DNA of 64,000 bases from Ascidia mentula. Taxonomy: Eukaryota; Chordata; Ascidiacea; Phlebobranchia; Ascidiidae. The notes under the pieces were generated by a model. That model did no database searches. It was given only the letters and a program-made list of their open reading frames with translations, and was not told the origin of the DNA. Both the position numbers and the translations under genes were made by a program. This document shows, piece by piece, positions 11,979 through 24,868 of the stretch. Position 1 is the first letter of the stretch; every line of letters starts with the position of its first letter. The stretch lies in NCBI GenBank assembly GCA_947561715.1, contig OX387199.1:7197001-7261000 (forward strand), given 5' to 3'.

Positions 11979-13321
11979 ATGAACAATTCAATTTTAAACG
12001 TTACCGAAGACGAAGAATTTCAAGTGTTTTCGCCAATCGTGTATGCCATAAAACAAACTGTTTGGGCGGCACATGTATCAACCACACTCTACCTTGCCTT
12101 TGTGCTTATACTGTTTGAGAAACAGCGCAGTAAGACTCACAGTGATCCTGGAACTCCTCACAGAAACGGAAACAGAATCAAGTCGGTTAGTAAAATCACT
12201 GGAACCAGAGGTTTTACCCACAAAAGCTTTTGGTGGAACATATTCGGTGAAAATCCAATGTGCCTTCTTACGTTGAGTGCAATAGCACTACGATGCATTC
12301 TTCTTGAGATTGAGTTCAACTACGGTGGTAGCTCAAACAGTATTTGCAAGGTTTTCAGCAGTTTCTTTACGGTGCTGGGTGCCTGCGGCCACTTCGGTGT
12401 GTATGCGTTGCTTTGGACGAGGCAGTGGGTTCTATACAACACCAAACCAATCAAATCTTTACTCACCAAAACGTTGCGTGTGGTCAACATTGGAGTAGTT
12501 GTTGGACTACTCGTAGCAGTATCTTGCACAACAGGTCTTCTCATTTCCAGCTTCAACAGGTTTTCAAATACGCCCATCGGTTGTCTTTACCACGAAACAA
12601 CTTCAGAAAAAACAGTTATTACGGTTACCACCGCCGTCATAATGGTCTGTTCACTCTTTTTTCAGGCCTGTCTTTTGGCTTTGACAGTTTATCCTTTGAC
12701 CAAACAGTATGGAAGAGGGTGGTTTTGCTGCAAGAAGAGAAACGGGGAAGTGAACACGTCCAGTTCGTTACAACGAGTTCAGGTTTGTAATTGCCGTTAG
12801 AATCTATTGCGAGGCTTCGGACGACAAACGTTTATGATTTTTGTGACAGATATTTTTTAATCCAATGCATTTTAGCATAAGGTACATACTTACACCTTTC
12901 TCCACGTCATTGCATTGAAACAAAACATATTCTTTTATCAACTGTAACACTGCACTCAAGACTCTTACGTTATATTTTACAACGTTTTAAAGTTTTTCAA
13001 TGCTATTATTTCATTGCTGTTCACTGCAAGACGTAAATAACAGTCAACAATTTTACATAACAGAAAGTCGTGCGGCGCATTTCTACCAGTTGCGCAATCT
13101 GCCTTGGCACCGATCTCCTGTTCGGAATAGGAATGGGCATCCACGTCATGGTTTTCGACGACAGGACGACTTTTCTGTTGATGTCGTACAACTTTAAATT
13201 AACCATTAGCCTTATAGCGGTGGTGGGCTCCTTCGGTAACTGGAAGGAACGGGTTTTTCCCTGGTTGAGACGAAATCCCGTGCCCAAGGAAGGGGAACCA
13301 CCTATGGTGGAACCAAAATGA
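11979..13321 (+). CDS. seven-transmembrane receptor-like protein, copy B
   Basis: Exons 11979-12782 and 13064-13321 give 353 aa. Exon 1 is exactly 804 nt, as in copy A, and ends in the same LQRVQ before a phase-0 intron. The seven hydrophobic segments, the TM3 Cys (SICKVF), the loop Cys (IGCLY) and the W-x-RQW-x-LYNT signature are all kept. The tail stops about 20 residues after the last helix, so copy B lacks the long Ser/Thr-rich tail and the TP-x-x-TP motif found in copies A and C. A tandem duplicate on the same strand with a conserved upstream octamer suggests shared expression but different tail regulation. Function and ligand are unknown. Confidence 0.87.
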
Positions 13322-14090
13322 CCATTGCATTGCACTTTTGTTGCTTTCAGGTTCTTTTATTTTCGACCATACTGTTCTATGAACGCGGCGCGTAACATTC
13401 CCTGTCACCGATTCCATTTGTGATATAACTATAGCTTGTGAATGAGCAAAATGTGCCATCATATTTCAAATGCGTCGATGATGTTTCCGCAACCTTTGTA
13501 CAGATCGGAACTTGACCAGCTAGATATCAGTTTCGTGCACTTAGCGAATATTTCTGAAACTTTTTTTAAATGTTCCGTTTTGCTGTGACAGATGTTTTCA
13601 AAAGCCTAAAACCAACATTTAAAAAAGTCCTAAAAGAATGTTATATTATGTTTGAACCCAAACCAACATTATCTTCACTGACAAAGCTGTGTTATGAACA
13701 GTTTGGTTTATGCTTTTTATTAGATGTGCATAAACCACAGTACTTATTAACGTTCGCAAGAACTACACAAAAATTGTGTACGAGCCTTGGTCAGTAAAAG
13801 TGTATTTTTTTAGCTTTCGCCTTAGTTTGTTTTGTTATAGTAGTGTTGATAATTAGAACAAAAATAAGTTCGAAAGTTTGTGATGAAAGTATTGCTTACA
13901 AAAACTTTCGCTGAAATAAAATCTACAGCATACACAAAAGAAATATCGCAACAGCACGCTTCCAAACACAGCTTAACGGGGATTGTCTGAGGGCGTCACA
14001 CACTCTGTCCTCAGTTGATCTGGAAGTGTTTCGTTATGGAAATCTTTAATTTCCATTATTTCGTTGACTTTCTTGGCAACTCCACATCGC
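13322..14090. other. intergenic region between convergent receptor copies B and C
   Basis: Copies B (+) and C (-) converge here. I see no supported gene. The possible third exon of copy C lies at 13976-14091 (see that entry). Confidence 0.4.
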
Positions 14091-14379
14091 TCTGAAAACA
14101 AAATGGGGGACAGAAAAAAAGTTTTGGAATCATAGTATAGCTTTTTGAGAATTGTTACATTGCCAAATAACGTGACACGTTCTTAATGCAGGATGCATTT
14201 TCTTTATTTTTTATGTATTACTTTCCGCTATATGCTCTTTACTTACTAAACTTAAAGGAATGATTCATGAAAACCCCATACTCGATGAATATGGTACTTG
14301 GGAGTTTCGTAATAACATGCCCAATATTTTGCCTGCCCAAAGCAAATAATCAAAGTGCGCCAAACCCATATTCTCTTAC

Positions 14380-15779
14380 ATTTCGGTGTGTGTAATGGAG
14401 TAACCACTGTCACAGCATCGGTGGTTACCCTTGTATCGCTGCCGTTGTTTCCGTGAGTTTGGACGCCATCAGCAGCAGACACACGACAGCGCTTTGCCCA
14501 GAAGAACAGCCTCTCTTTCCAGTCGCAGAAGGAGAATATCACAGCTATCAGGCTCACTGTGACGGTGAAGTTGTAGAAAATGAGCAGAAAGGTCGTGTGG
14601 TAATTAACCAGAGAAGTACGAATGATTTCCACGATTCCGAAACTGACGTCATTGCCGACGCAGATTGCACAGCTGATGAAAACTCGTCGCACCACTTTCT
14701 GGCGAGAAAAGGACATGGCAAAAGTTTAACCATAGTAGGGAACTTTGCCCTGCATCACCCCGTATAACAATACCAAAATCTTGAAATAAATTACCAACCG
14801 AGTTTGATAGGATATGTTGACCGACTATGGGTTTTACATAAACCTCAACGTTTTTTTGTCATGATTAATAAATAAATTTGTAATCATTTGTTACAATAGA
14901 TTCAAGGGAAAAATGAATATCATAAAAATGATAAAGCTTATAGTCTAATCATAATAATACACTTTCGCAAACCTGTACGCGTTGCAACGAGTTTGGCACA
15001 GAATTGCCTGTCTCTCTCTTTTTGCAGCAAAACCAAACGCTGCCGTATTGCTTGCTCAGGGGGTACAAGGTTAAGGCCAGGAGGCTCAATTGGCATGTCA
15101 CCGCCCCCAGGGTCATGACAGCCCACAAGGCGGAAATTATCGTCTTGTTTGAAGTGGGCTGCTGATAAAGGCATCCATTTGGCGCTGCTTGAACTTTGGT
15201 AAATCCCAAACTGAATAAAACGGATAGACTCAACAGCCCCACGAGCAGTCCTACCAACACTGCTATGTTAAATGCGCGAAGTTTTTTGGTGAGTAATATT
15301 TCCAACGGCTCGGTGTTGTATAATCCCCACTGTCGTACCCACAGCATTACGTAAACGCCGAGATAGCCGCATGAACCCAAAAGCGTGTAAACCACATCGA
15401 AGGGTCGACACAAAGATCCAAAGCTACTACCGTGGTTGAATTCTACCTGCAAGAGAATGCTCCGAAGTGCAATGGACGACAATGTGAATAAACACATCGG
15501 GTTTTCGCCTAATATGTTCACCCAGGCGCTTCTATGGGTTACAGCACCAGTTGCTGTTGTGTTTCGTCTTCGTGTAGTGCTTTTCCTGCTGCTGTGAGGT
15601 GTGCCTGGAACAGCATAGATTCTGTGTCGTCGAGTCTCGTAAATAATCAATGAACACAGAAGGTAGAAAACGAGCAAAGCGTGGGCTGACCAGATGGTTT
15701 GTTTCGCAACAAACATTGGCAAGGAAAACGTTTGAAACCTGACTGGGATTGAAGAGTTTAAATTGAAATCGGTAGACAT
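14380..15779 (-). CDS. seven-transmembrane receptor-like protein, copy C
   Basis: Exon 1 is 14973-15779 and exon 2 is 14380-14698. The ATG at 15779 (MSTDFNLN) is the first in frame and aligns with the other copies. Architecture matches A and B: seven hydrophobic segments, TM3 Cys (LCRPF), loop Cys (NGCLY), the RQWGLYNT motif, and an intron after LQRVQ. The tail shares TP-x-x-TP with copy A. Exon 2 ends with one base (T) before GTAAGA. The only good downstream acceptor (exon from 14091) begins AG, so the junction codon reads TAG. The product then stops at about 375 aa, although 38 further codons are open beyond. Copy A has A at the equivalent base. Receptor-like function is inferred as for copy A. 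Confidence 0.82.
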
Positions 15780-16787
15780 GGTATACAACAACCTAATCCA
15801 GTGGACAGCAGTATCTTCCTGATGAAAAATAAATACAAAATATACGAGTTAAATAAAACAGTGGTATTAACTTTTTCCAAAACCTATTAAAACCTTGTCA
15901 TTTTAAAGTCAATGTCTGGGGGTTGCTTTTCTGGCAATACGTTACAAACTATTGGGATTTATAATTCACCCTTGCCGGCCTTCAGCATATATATGACTTT
16001 TGCAAGGAGTCTTTGTACAATTTCCAGTAAAGCAACCATTTTTGCACTGCAAACTTATCATCAAAAAACACTCTGTTGTTTGGATACCTACTGTCAAGAC
16101 AGTTATACTGGCTAATGGGCGGCCCAAGCAACCCCCCCTTAAAATGACCTTAGAGCCTTCGTAACCTGGATTAGTTATCGAGGACGGTAAGTTCCATGCA
16201 AAACACTTAAAAACAAATCTTGCATTCAATGCACAGCGTGCACTCTTCGCAGTATTGAAAAACGTCACTGTTTCGTAATAAATGCAGATTTGCGTCTCGA
16301 AGGAATTACCATCTGCGCTTGCGACTTCACAAAATACGAATCCAAGCTTAAATTAAACCCAGCTGCCAAACAGTCAGATTTGGTGATAAAATCTCCCACA
16401 ACGGGAAACGGCAAAAAATGCATACCTAAATGTCCAGCGTTTTAAACAAGGAACCTCTATTAGCCGGTGAATTAATATAGGCTATAACATTCCGTAACTG
16501 CGACGGCTGGAAATTGAAAAAAAATATCACTGATACACGATCGAAAATCTAAAAAGTCATCAGGGATATTCCATGGTTGAGACTGTCAAAACAATGTTCC
16601 CAAAAATTATCACGATGACTGACATTAATATGTCCTGTATTGTGTTTCGGCAGATCCAGAAACCCTTGATTAAACACGCTACAGCATAGATATTTTTCCC
16701 GTTTTATTAAAGAAGAAAAAGAAAGTTTTTCAAAATTACCAGAATCAAGAGATTAAAAAAATAGCAACAAAGCAAGAGGTGAAAAGG
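15780..16787. other. intergenic region, receptor copy C 5' flank and ERCC6 3' flank
   Basis: No coding exon is supported. It should contain the copy C promoter and the ERCC6 3' UTR. Confidence 0.4.
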
Positions 16788-19700
16788 TCAATAGAATTCC
16801 GGTTTCAAACGCCATCGAGTAACTTCGTTCCGTTTCGACTTCTCGCAAATTCTCAATAACATCGCCTTGAACTTGGGCGCTTGCTTGACCTCCACGCGAC
16901 TCTTGAACTTTGACATGATTCGGTCGGTCGAAGCTTCGCCCTAAAGGTAAGATTATTGTTGAAAATGCAGTTTGAAAAGGGGGTGAATTGAGTTTCTACC
17001 TTGCATTCCTCGCTGAGAAATTGGACAATTTCACGTAAAAGCTTGTCGTCGTCAGAGTAGTCTTCATCTGAAACAATGTGATCAGTTTTTCTTTAAACAG
17101 AATGCAACATAACGCGTTATAAATTAGTTAATAGGCTGGAGTAAAGGATTTTAACAAAAACACCGAACCGCATTTATCACAGTTCAAACATTTGATCGGA
17201 AAAACGCTTTGTCGTGAACATTGCGATTGTTTCAACTTGCAGCTAAAGTTACCGTCGCTTGGCAACAGGTGGAAATCTTCCTCCACTTCCGAATCACTTT
17301 CATCGCTCCCTTTTTGCTCCTCCTCCTCTTCGTGTGTCCTCATCTTGATCTGTTTCAGGATGTTGGCGGAAGAACCGTTTCCGTCTGCACGAAAGTTGGC
17401 GTTCAATGCCGAGAGTTCACTCTTTTATCGTTTTGAATAAAAAGTGACACAAAGAGAATAACTGATTACTGCAAGGTGGTTGCTTTGCAGCAGCCTTCAA
17501 AGATTTCAGGATATAAAGGAGATTAACTTAATTTATCAAGAGAATATTGAATTTCCCACCATTTTTCTTAGTTTACTGCCCGAGCACGATTAAAACTAAG
17601 CGAAATCAGTACATCACGTTTATCTGAACACAATGCACAGAACCTTAACTGTTCATCTTTAATTATCTTAATGTCAAGAAATGTAATAATTCCGACAACA
17701 ATGCTTCAATATCAAGTATATACTGTGGGGTACAATTACTTAACAGCCAGCCACTAAATCATAATAGAGAAGCATATTTTGGGACAAAAAGTGGTTGCAC
17801 GAAGTCAACGCATTATTGTGATGAACGTGCACTGACCCCGCTTTCCGAATACGTTTCCTGTGGCCATGGGGGTTTCGTCCTCGGAAGATTCGTCTTTTTT
17901 GTCAACTTGCTTCGACTGGACGCCACTGCTTCGTCCAAACCTAGGCCTGAAATTTGTATTAATGTATTTTACGAACGCCTTGCGACTTAAAGGTATTTTA
18001 CTAAACTTTATTTTTGATTATTTACGCCAACATCCAGCAACCAACGAGGGTAGTTTAACGAGTATATACGAAATGAAGTCATATTGAAGCAAAAAAGCCA
18101 TAATTATTATTGAGCTGCAGGAGGTACAGGCCGAAGTAATGTGCATTACTGTCTGCAGCTCAAAGTCAAGTGATTTTGCACCTTTGCGCGGGCTTAGAGC
18201 TCGGGTAGCGGTATTGCTTCCTGGACAACTTGAGATTCTTTATCGCTTCCTTTGCCACGCGGTTCGCTTCTGACTCAACAAGAGCGTAATCCGCCGTGGA
18301 ACTGTTCATGATCGTGCTGTGCCTCATTGCAGTGTGGACGCCTGCAAAGGGAATGGGAGAATTTCGCTAACTAAAATTTTACAGTCAAAAATATCCATAG
18401 GCTTTTGTTCGCAGCAGGGGTTCTGATCCAAGGGTGCGGTATCTGTTTCTACGGGGTGCGGATATGCTGATTAGGGTTTGTATATAAATATTTTATTGTA
18501 TGATTTGAAATCTACATTCACGCATATTAGAATGGAGCACGAGCACTTGATGGTGATATCGAAGAGGTGCCGAAGGAAAAAGGCTAAGAATCAATGGTTT
18601 ACAGTACATGGTGTGGTTTTGACTGTGTTTGTATACAAATATACTACACTCAATCTGCGTGTTTACTGGCCTTCCACAATAGCAGGAAACAAACCTTTCT
18701 TGAACAATTTGTGCAAAACGTATTCGTCTGAGTTTTTTCTCGAAAATTCTTCCCCAGGTGGCTTGAACGTCGACTTCTTCGTGACGTAATCAACCATTTC
18801 ACCATCGACATCTTAAAACAAAAGCGTAAAGACTCGATTTTGTGACTGCAACTGACAGACTTACCGAAGATTTTTCCATTCTTTTTTGCTCTTCTTGTCT
18901 CAGATTTCACAGACTTTTGCTTTGATTCTTTGAACTTACGCAGAACTTTCAAAAACGACTCCTTGATTTTTTCCGACCCGCCGCCACGCGAGTCCATTGT
19001 TACGCCACATTGCCCATTTTCACTATCTTGAGGCGACCCATTAGCGTCATCTGGTGGCGCAGTAGAAGAAAGGTCTGAAATCGGTTCGCTGCCCAATTTT
19101 TCAACATTGGCATCGTCTTGATAGTCAGTAGACGTACTGGTTACGTCATTGCTATCAATGCCTATGACGTCATTGCTTAATCTTGTAGATGAGGTAGGTT
19201 GTTCATTGGAAAAATGCGCTTCTTCAAAGGGTTCCGTTGACGTTGAGGGTATTGATTGGTCGAGGTAACGGTCAACAGAACGGTTAGCAGCATGTGTAGC
19301 GGTGTCGGCGTCATGGTCACCTCGTTGTTGGCGCTCCAGCGCCTTTTGTGCCCGCAGTTTTGCTTTTAACTTCCAGGGTTTTATTTCGGATCCGGTTCCA
19401 GCGAATATTGAGGCGGTTTCGGTTTTCACTCCGTCTTTGGATTGGTGTTGGAGGGTAAAGAGTTCATGCATGTCGTTTGTTTTGAAGAAACGACGCTGTT
19501 TCGGATCCTTCAGCACGCGGTTCGACATGAACTGCTTGAAAATTTGTCTGTTGCAAAATAAATGGTCAATGGTTCATTCAGATTTAAAAAAACTAACAGT
19601 TAGAAACGAAGCAAAACCACCACAAATGCTGTCAAACAAGATGTCTATGCACAGTGCTATTCTTGATATGCATGTTGTGCAAATTACAAGAATTGCAAAA

Positions 19701-22700
19701 ATATATTTTTTAATTAAAGGTAAAATATAGACATAGTGATGAATTCAACATTATTTTGAAAGAGCAAAAGATATACGTGAAATTGTATTCAACTACAGAA
19801 GCTAGCTACAAACATCATCGGCATGCTAGTATAACAAGCAATTACACTTGCCAAATTAAAAAAAGATAATAGTGTTACATCGTGACATAATACTAAGAAA
19901 ACACTGTTAAGAACCTGTGGTAAATCTTTTCTTCAATAGTTCCAGTAGTTATAAGTCGGTATATGGTGACCTCCTGGTTCTGTCCAATCCTCCACGATCT
20001 CTCCTGTGCTTGCAAATCCGTACTTGGATTCCAATCAGGATCAAATATCACAACCCTTTATACAAAGTAAATTAGGTGTCAAGGTTTTCCAATCTTTTTA
20101 AACTGGTGATTATGAAGCTTATTTATTCTTACGGACTTGTAGTCACTCCTGTATGCCAAAGGTACACATTTTATGTAATTATATCTCGAAACAAAGGCTT
20201 CTGGAGGGCAATCCTCAGGTAAAACAGTCTTGTGGACTGTGGGTAACTGTGAGTTTAGAGACATATTGTTTTGCAGCAAACAAAAGCATTACTAACCTAT
20301 TTGCCCCGACAAGATTAACTCCAAGTCCTCCCACTCTGGTTGTCAAGATGAAAACGAAGATAGAAGGATCCTGCAGCAAACAACCACAGTTTCAAAGCCT
20401 GTTCTGAATCTTACTTATAGAATGACCTCACTGCCATTTCACCTCATTAAAACTTTTCACTAGGGGTTGTCTTGAACTCACAGGAGTCCCTCCGTGCATT
20501 GTCATGTACGTGTAGTTTCGAAGCTTGACAAAATCTTCCAAAACATTTAACATCTGCAAGTGTAAAAGGGTAATTGTTTACCTTTAACCAAGTATTATAA
20601 GTGTGTAACCTGGTGCTCTAAAAAAGAACAATTATTATTACAGAGGGGTATGGCAGACTCACTAGTTTGCTTTGCGTGAACAGCAACACTTTTTTGTTTT
20701 GTTTCTTCCAAATCTTGAGCAGAGAATCGACCACAATCATCTTTCCCGATCTTTTCCAGAAGCCATATCGCTTGTCACTATCCAACGGAGGTTCTTGTTC
20801 CCCAACCAACAACTTTGGACCTCCAGTGTAGAGGTCAGGGTGGTTGCACATTTTGCGAAGTTGTATCAGGCCGACAAAAATCTAAAATAAACAGGAGTGT
20901 TAAGAGAAATGTAGTTAAGTGACACATTGGAAAGCCACCAAATGTACAAGGAACTGTAACCATTGGTTTTGCTTTTTTATATATTTCCATAATGTATTGA
21001 CTGTAGGTACATTGTCTTGAGTGGTTTCTGCGTTTAAATCTTGTAACAAGCAGGAATAAAGCAAAATTTGTAAAATATGGGTCATAAACCAACTTTACTT
21101 AAGCAGTAATGCAAAAAATGCTTTAATTATATTTACATACTATGCACCTAAAGTGTCAGATTTAGGATAAGTCTACCTTCATGTTTCTGCACAATATGGA
21201 ATAGACAGTTTCAGAATCTAGGTATTTTTTGTAAACTTCCACTTGGTCATCGGTCAAAGAGCAGAATAGGACATGGTCGTTTTTCTTGGGCAGGTTGATG
21301 TGATTCTGCACATCGACCTTCATTCTCCGCAACAAGTACGGTGCGATCGTGTCACGAAGAACGCAGGCACATTTGTAAGCTGTCTGTACCTTTTACAAAA
21401 ATAAAACAATGTCATTTAAAAATTTTTTAATGCAACAATGATTCAATTGTAGATATTTGAACTTAAATCAGCAATATTTTTTGCTTCTTGAAAGAATAAT
21501 TACTTTTTTTTATCATTTATTGTAATATTTTCGTTTTGCCAGTGTCTGATAATTACCTGAACTTCTGATGCATTAGCATATCCACCTTGAACAATGGGAA
21601 CAGAAAATTGCTCCATGAAACACTGAAGTGTACCAAGCTTTCCGGGGAATATAAAGTCAAAGAGAGACCAAAGTTCTTTGAGATTATTTTGTATGGGTGA
21701 CCCAGACAAAATTAAGCGATGAGGCGTTTGGAACTGAAAGCAGTATAAATTCAGTGTATGTTAAAAATACAGAAATTTGCCTGTACTTTTTCATGATATT
21801 TACAAAACTAAGAAAAAAGAGAAAAAAAAAATTAGTTTTGCAACACTGCCAATTTGAATATTTCTTCCAGAACTGGAACAAATATAACAGCCGTCTCAAC
21901 AAATCTCTTATCAATTTAAAAAAAATTGTTTTTAATATATATAGAATACATACCATTTTTATGGCATGGGTAACAGCAGCTTCTGGATTACGAATTTTGT
22001 GACCCTCGTCTAAGATGACATAGTGCCAATTTTTATCAATCAATGCATCGATACTGATTCGCATTCTTTCATAAGAAGTTACAAGAACGCCATGGGATAA
22101 CACAATGTTATGAATCAGGTCGGCCTGCAAAGTTTAGTCAATGGGTGTTAAAACAATCGAGATTAAAAGTAAAAATATACAATCACAAAGCATTAGATGA
22201 GTGACAGTTGTAAATGTCCATAAAGCATTCTTTTCACTGCATATTACCAATTTCTAACAATACATTCAAACATAATTTGCCACAAACTATTGTTTTTATC
22301 TAGCACTTTCGACGAAGTAACTCTGTAAAACAACACAGAAACAAAACCTACCTTTGCCCCTTTGTAACTTCCGGAGTTGTGAAGCACAGCAACACGCAAC
22401 AGGGGCGCCCACAGGTGGATTTCGCGAACCCACTGGTGCATGACTGTTGTCGGGGAAACAATCAAAACTGGTCCAAGTCCATTGTAGCTGAATAATTTAA
22501 ATTTTACAAATACTTATTATATGTTCAACATCTGTAATCAAGTTACCTATATGAACTATCTCTGTCTCGAACTTTGGATTGACGGAGAGCATCCAGGAAA
22601 GCGATGATCTGAATAGTTTTACCAAGACCCATTTCATCACCGAGAATTCCACCAGCTTGTTGACTATGAAGTTCCCAAAGCCACTTCACTCCAGTTTGTT

Positions 22701-24868
22701 GGTACCTTAGTTATACATGGGTTTTTTGTTAATAAATTGGAAATAGGCCATCCCAAATTTAAAACCTACAAGAAGATGCATTTATCCTAAGTTGTATTAG
22801 TTTCGATATATATGACTATACTAACCCTTGATAAGGTAATGCTACAAAGTGGATCAAGGCAAAGTAAGTTGCAATAAAGTGTAGTAATACTTTATAAACT
22901 GCTATTTTTTTTGCTGCCAGGCATACTAATGAATCAAATCGTTCCTTTGGCACTTCAGTTTCTGAAGTTATTTATTCGAAAAAATAAAAAACTTTTGAAA
23001 AGCGTTTTAGTGTTTATGCGCTTGATGCAATATGTTGACATAACCCTGAGGAAGTCGGTTTCGAATAAATTACTTCAGAAACTTATGTGCCAGAAGAATG
23101 ATTTTTATTAATTAATAATACTTCATGTTGGCCAAATTTACTTGTATAGTTTTTTCCATGTTTTTCCTGGCACCTTTAGCCCACCATCCAAATGCTTGTC
23201 ACTTGGTGAGACTGTTCCTTCAGCCTGTTCACGCAGAATGAGTTGTTTGTGGCGAATCATTCGTCTTTTGTATGCCTTTGGGTTGGCATCATCTGATACT
23301 TTGCGCTGTCTTATAAAATTAATATATATATATGCTGATTAAAAGAAATCATTTAAGGTTTACTGTGTGGATATATTATATATACCTGTTGGCTGTACGT
23401 TTTTTGTTTGGTCCTGAAACTTCCAACTTAATCTTTTCATTGAGGTCTATTTCATATTCATCTGAATCTGCAATAATTTAAAAAAAAAACGTTTTTGGGC
23501 TAGTTATTTACACAAAAAGCAAGGAATTATCTTTAAAACACCCTATTTGCACCAGAAAATTAATGCTTAAATTGCAGTTTTTCACATGTTTTCAATATCA
23601 TAAAATCACGAAATATCATAAAATCACTAAAAACTATTTTTTTTAAGCAATTACAAACCTTCCAAATCAGCATCATCTGATGGCATCTTATAATCTTCAT
23701 CAGACTCCAAACTTTTACGTCTTTGTTTATTCTGAACAGGATCTTCCACAGGAAACGAATGTCTTTTTCTGCTTGTTGATGCAAAATTGGAGCTAATACT
23801 TTCAGCATTTAACTTCTCAGGCACATTTCCATTTTCTTCAATAGGTTTTTCTGTCGGTTTGTTCTTTTCTATCAAACCACTAGACAGAAAATTGCCAAAG
23901 GCATCATCAAGTTTGATTGGTGGTTTGATTTTTTTGGCAGTGTTCACCACTGTCTCTTTTTGCAATGAAAATGGTGTTGCTAGTCCTTTTTTTATCAACT
24001 GTCTTCTTTCCTTCAAGCTTTTTGCAGAAGATATCTTTGACTTGTCTACAAAAAGTATGCATTATGAACTACCACATGCGATGCTGTACATGCTGGTGAA
24101 ACTTACCATAGGCTAGAGGTGGAGGTTGACCAAGATCAGACGATACTAAAAAAGTTTCACATTTTTAGTTTCATGCAGAAAATTTATGTTTGTGTAGACT
24201 GCTAAAGTAGTTTAAGCATATGATATGCAAATTTTTTTTTATTTTGAAAGCTTGATTTCAAGTAATAAACAGTTTTGAAAATTACCTTTCGATACTTTCG
24301 CTAGTCTACTTTTTAGATTTTCCAGCTTTGATTCAAGAAGAGAAATTTGACTTTTATACTTTCCATTTTGAGTTTTGAGACCAGTTAGCTTCTGCACAAC
24401 AATTTCCGACTGTGGCTTGCTACCAAAGAACTTTATTGCAGATTCATTTTGTCTTAATGATGAAGCCACTGATCTACAAAAAATAAATAAAATGGTTATT
24501 AAATGTTGGCAAGTACCGCATTTCACATTTTCAGCACCTGATTTGATTTATAATTCCATTGCATTTTTTGTTGAGCTCTGCCCTTTCTTTCTCTTGAATA
24601 TTTTTATTGATCTTGTCAATAACATCTGTCAACAAGTAAGTACACCTTGTTAACTTGCACGTAAAACAAACATGAATTTTACACATGCAGTTGGACAAAA
24701 AAAGATGTTTACACCAGACAATGTTCATTTCAACATTTTACTGTCGTGCTTAAACTTGTACGATACGATTGGATAGCAAACTGGATACTTACCTTTCTCT
24801 AGAGTCTCAGCATTATAGACATTAACTCCTTCAAGTTGTAACAAGGATTCTTCGGTGTTATCCTCCAT
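16788..24868 (-). CDS. ERCC6: ERCC6 / CSB, SWI2/SNF2-family ATPase of transcription-coupled repair
   Basis: The 23 exons, all phase-consistent, give about 1283 aa (human protein 1493): 24793-24868, 24538-24625, 24286-24473, 24107-24145, 23659-24045, 23386-23467, 23142-23309, 22547-22705, 22352-22487, 21954-22124, 21557-21733, 21177-21389, 20663-20881, 20443-20553, 20297-20370, 19915-20055, 18865-19547, 18695-18811, 18182-18341, 17837-17946, 17253-17384, 17000-17067, 16788-16940. Walker [10 protein letters not shown] is at 365-373, motif II DEGH at 480-483, SGSPIQNN follows, and motif VI is ERSWRIGQ near 781-788. CSB-specific segments include [13 protein letters not shown], the [14 protein letters not shown] block and the C-terminal winged-helix/ubiquitin-binding end (WRLKPEFY). 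CSB binds stalled RNA polymerase II in the nucleus and recruits the CSA ligase and TFIIH. The N-terminus is shorter and the acidic linker differs from vertebrates. No catalytic motif is missing. Confidence 0.96.
22914..23100 (+). repeat. fold-back repeat in ERCC6 intron 7 with deleted hammerhead-like core
   Basis: Arms at about 22941-22982 and 23057-23100 are imperfect inverted repeats (both contain TTTCTGAAGT-ATTTATTCGAA in opposite senses). Between them AACC-CTGAGGA-AGTC-GGTTTC (23042-23061) matches the 7982-8024 motif except that helix II and GAAAC are missing. The deletion ends at GTC on both sides, as expected from slippage between short direct repeats. The left edge carries GCTGCCAGGCATAC, also seen at 35093. 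Confidence 0.5.

Noticed and set aside
13570..13797. A 75-aa plus-strand frame after receptor copy B as an extra tail exon
   Set aside because: Copy B already ends at an in-frame TGA with no donor before it, and the frame has no similarity to the copy A or C tails.
20443..20481. An early donor (CCT-GTGAGT) ending ERCC6 exon 14 at 20482
   Set aside because: Using it removes the conserved SRQPL...FNE segment before DPSIFVF. The later donor at 20443 keeps the helicase domain complete and in phase.
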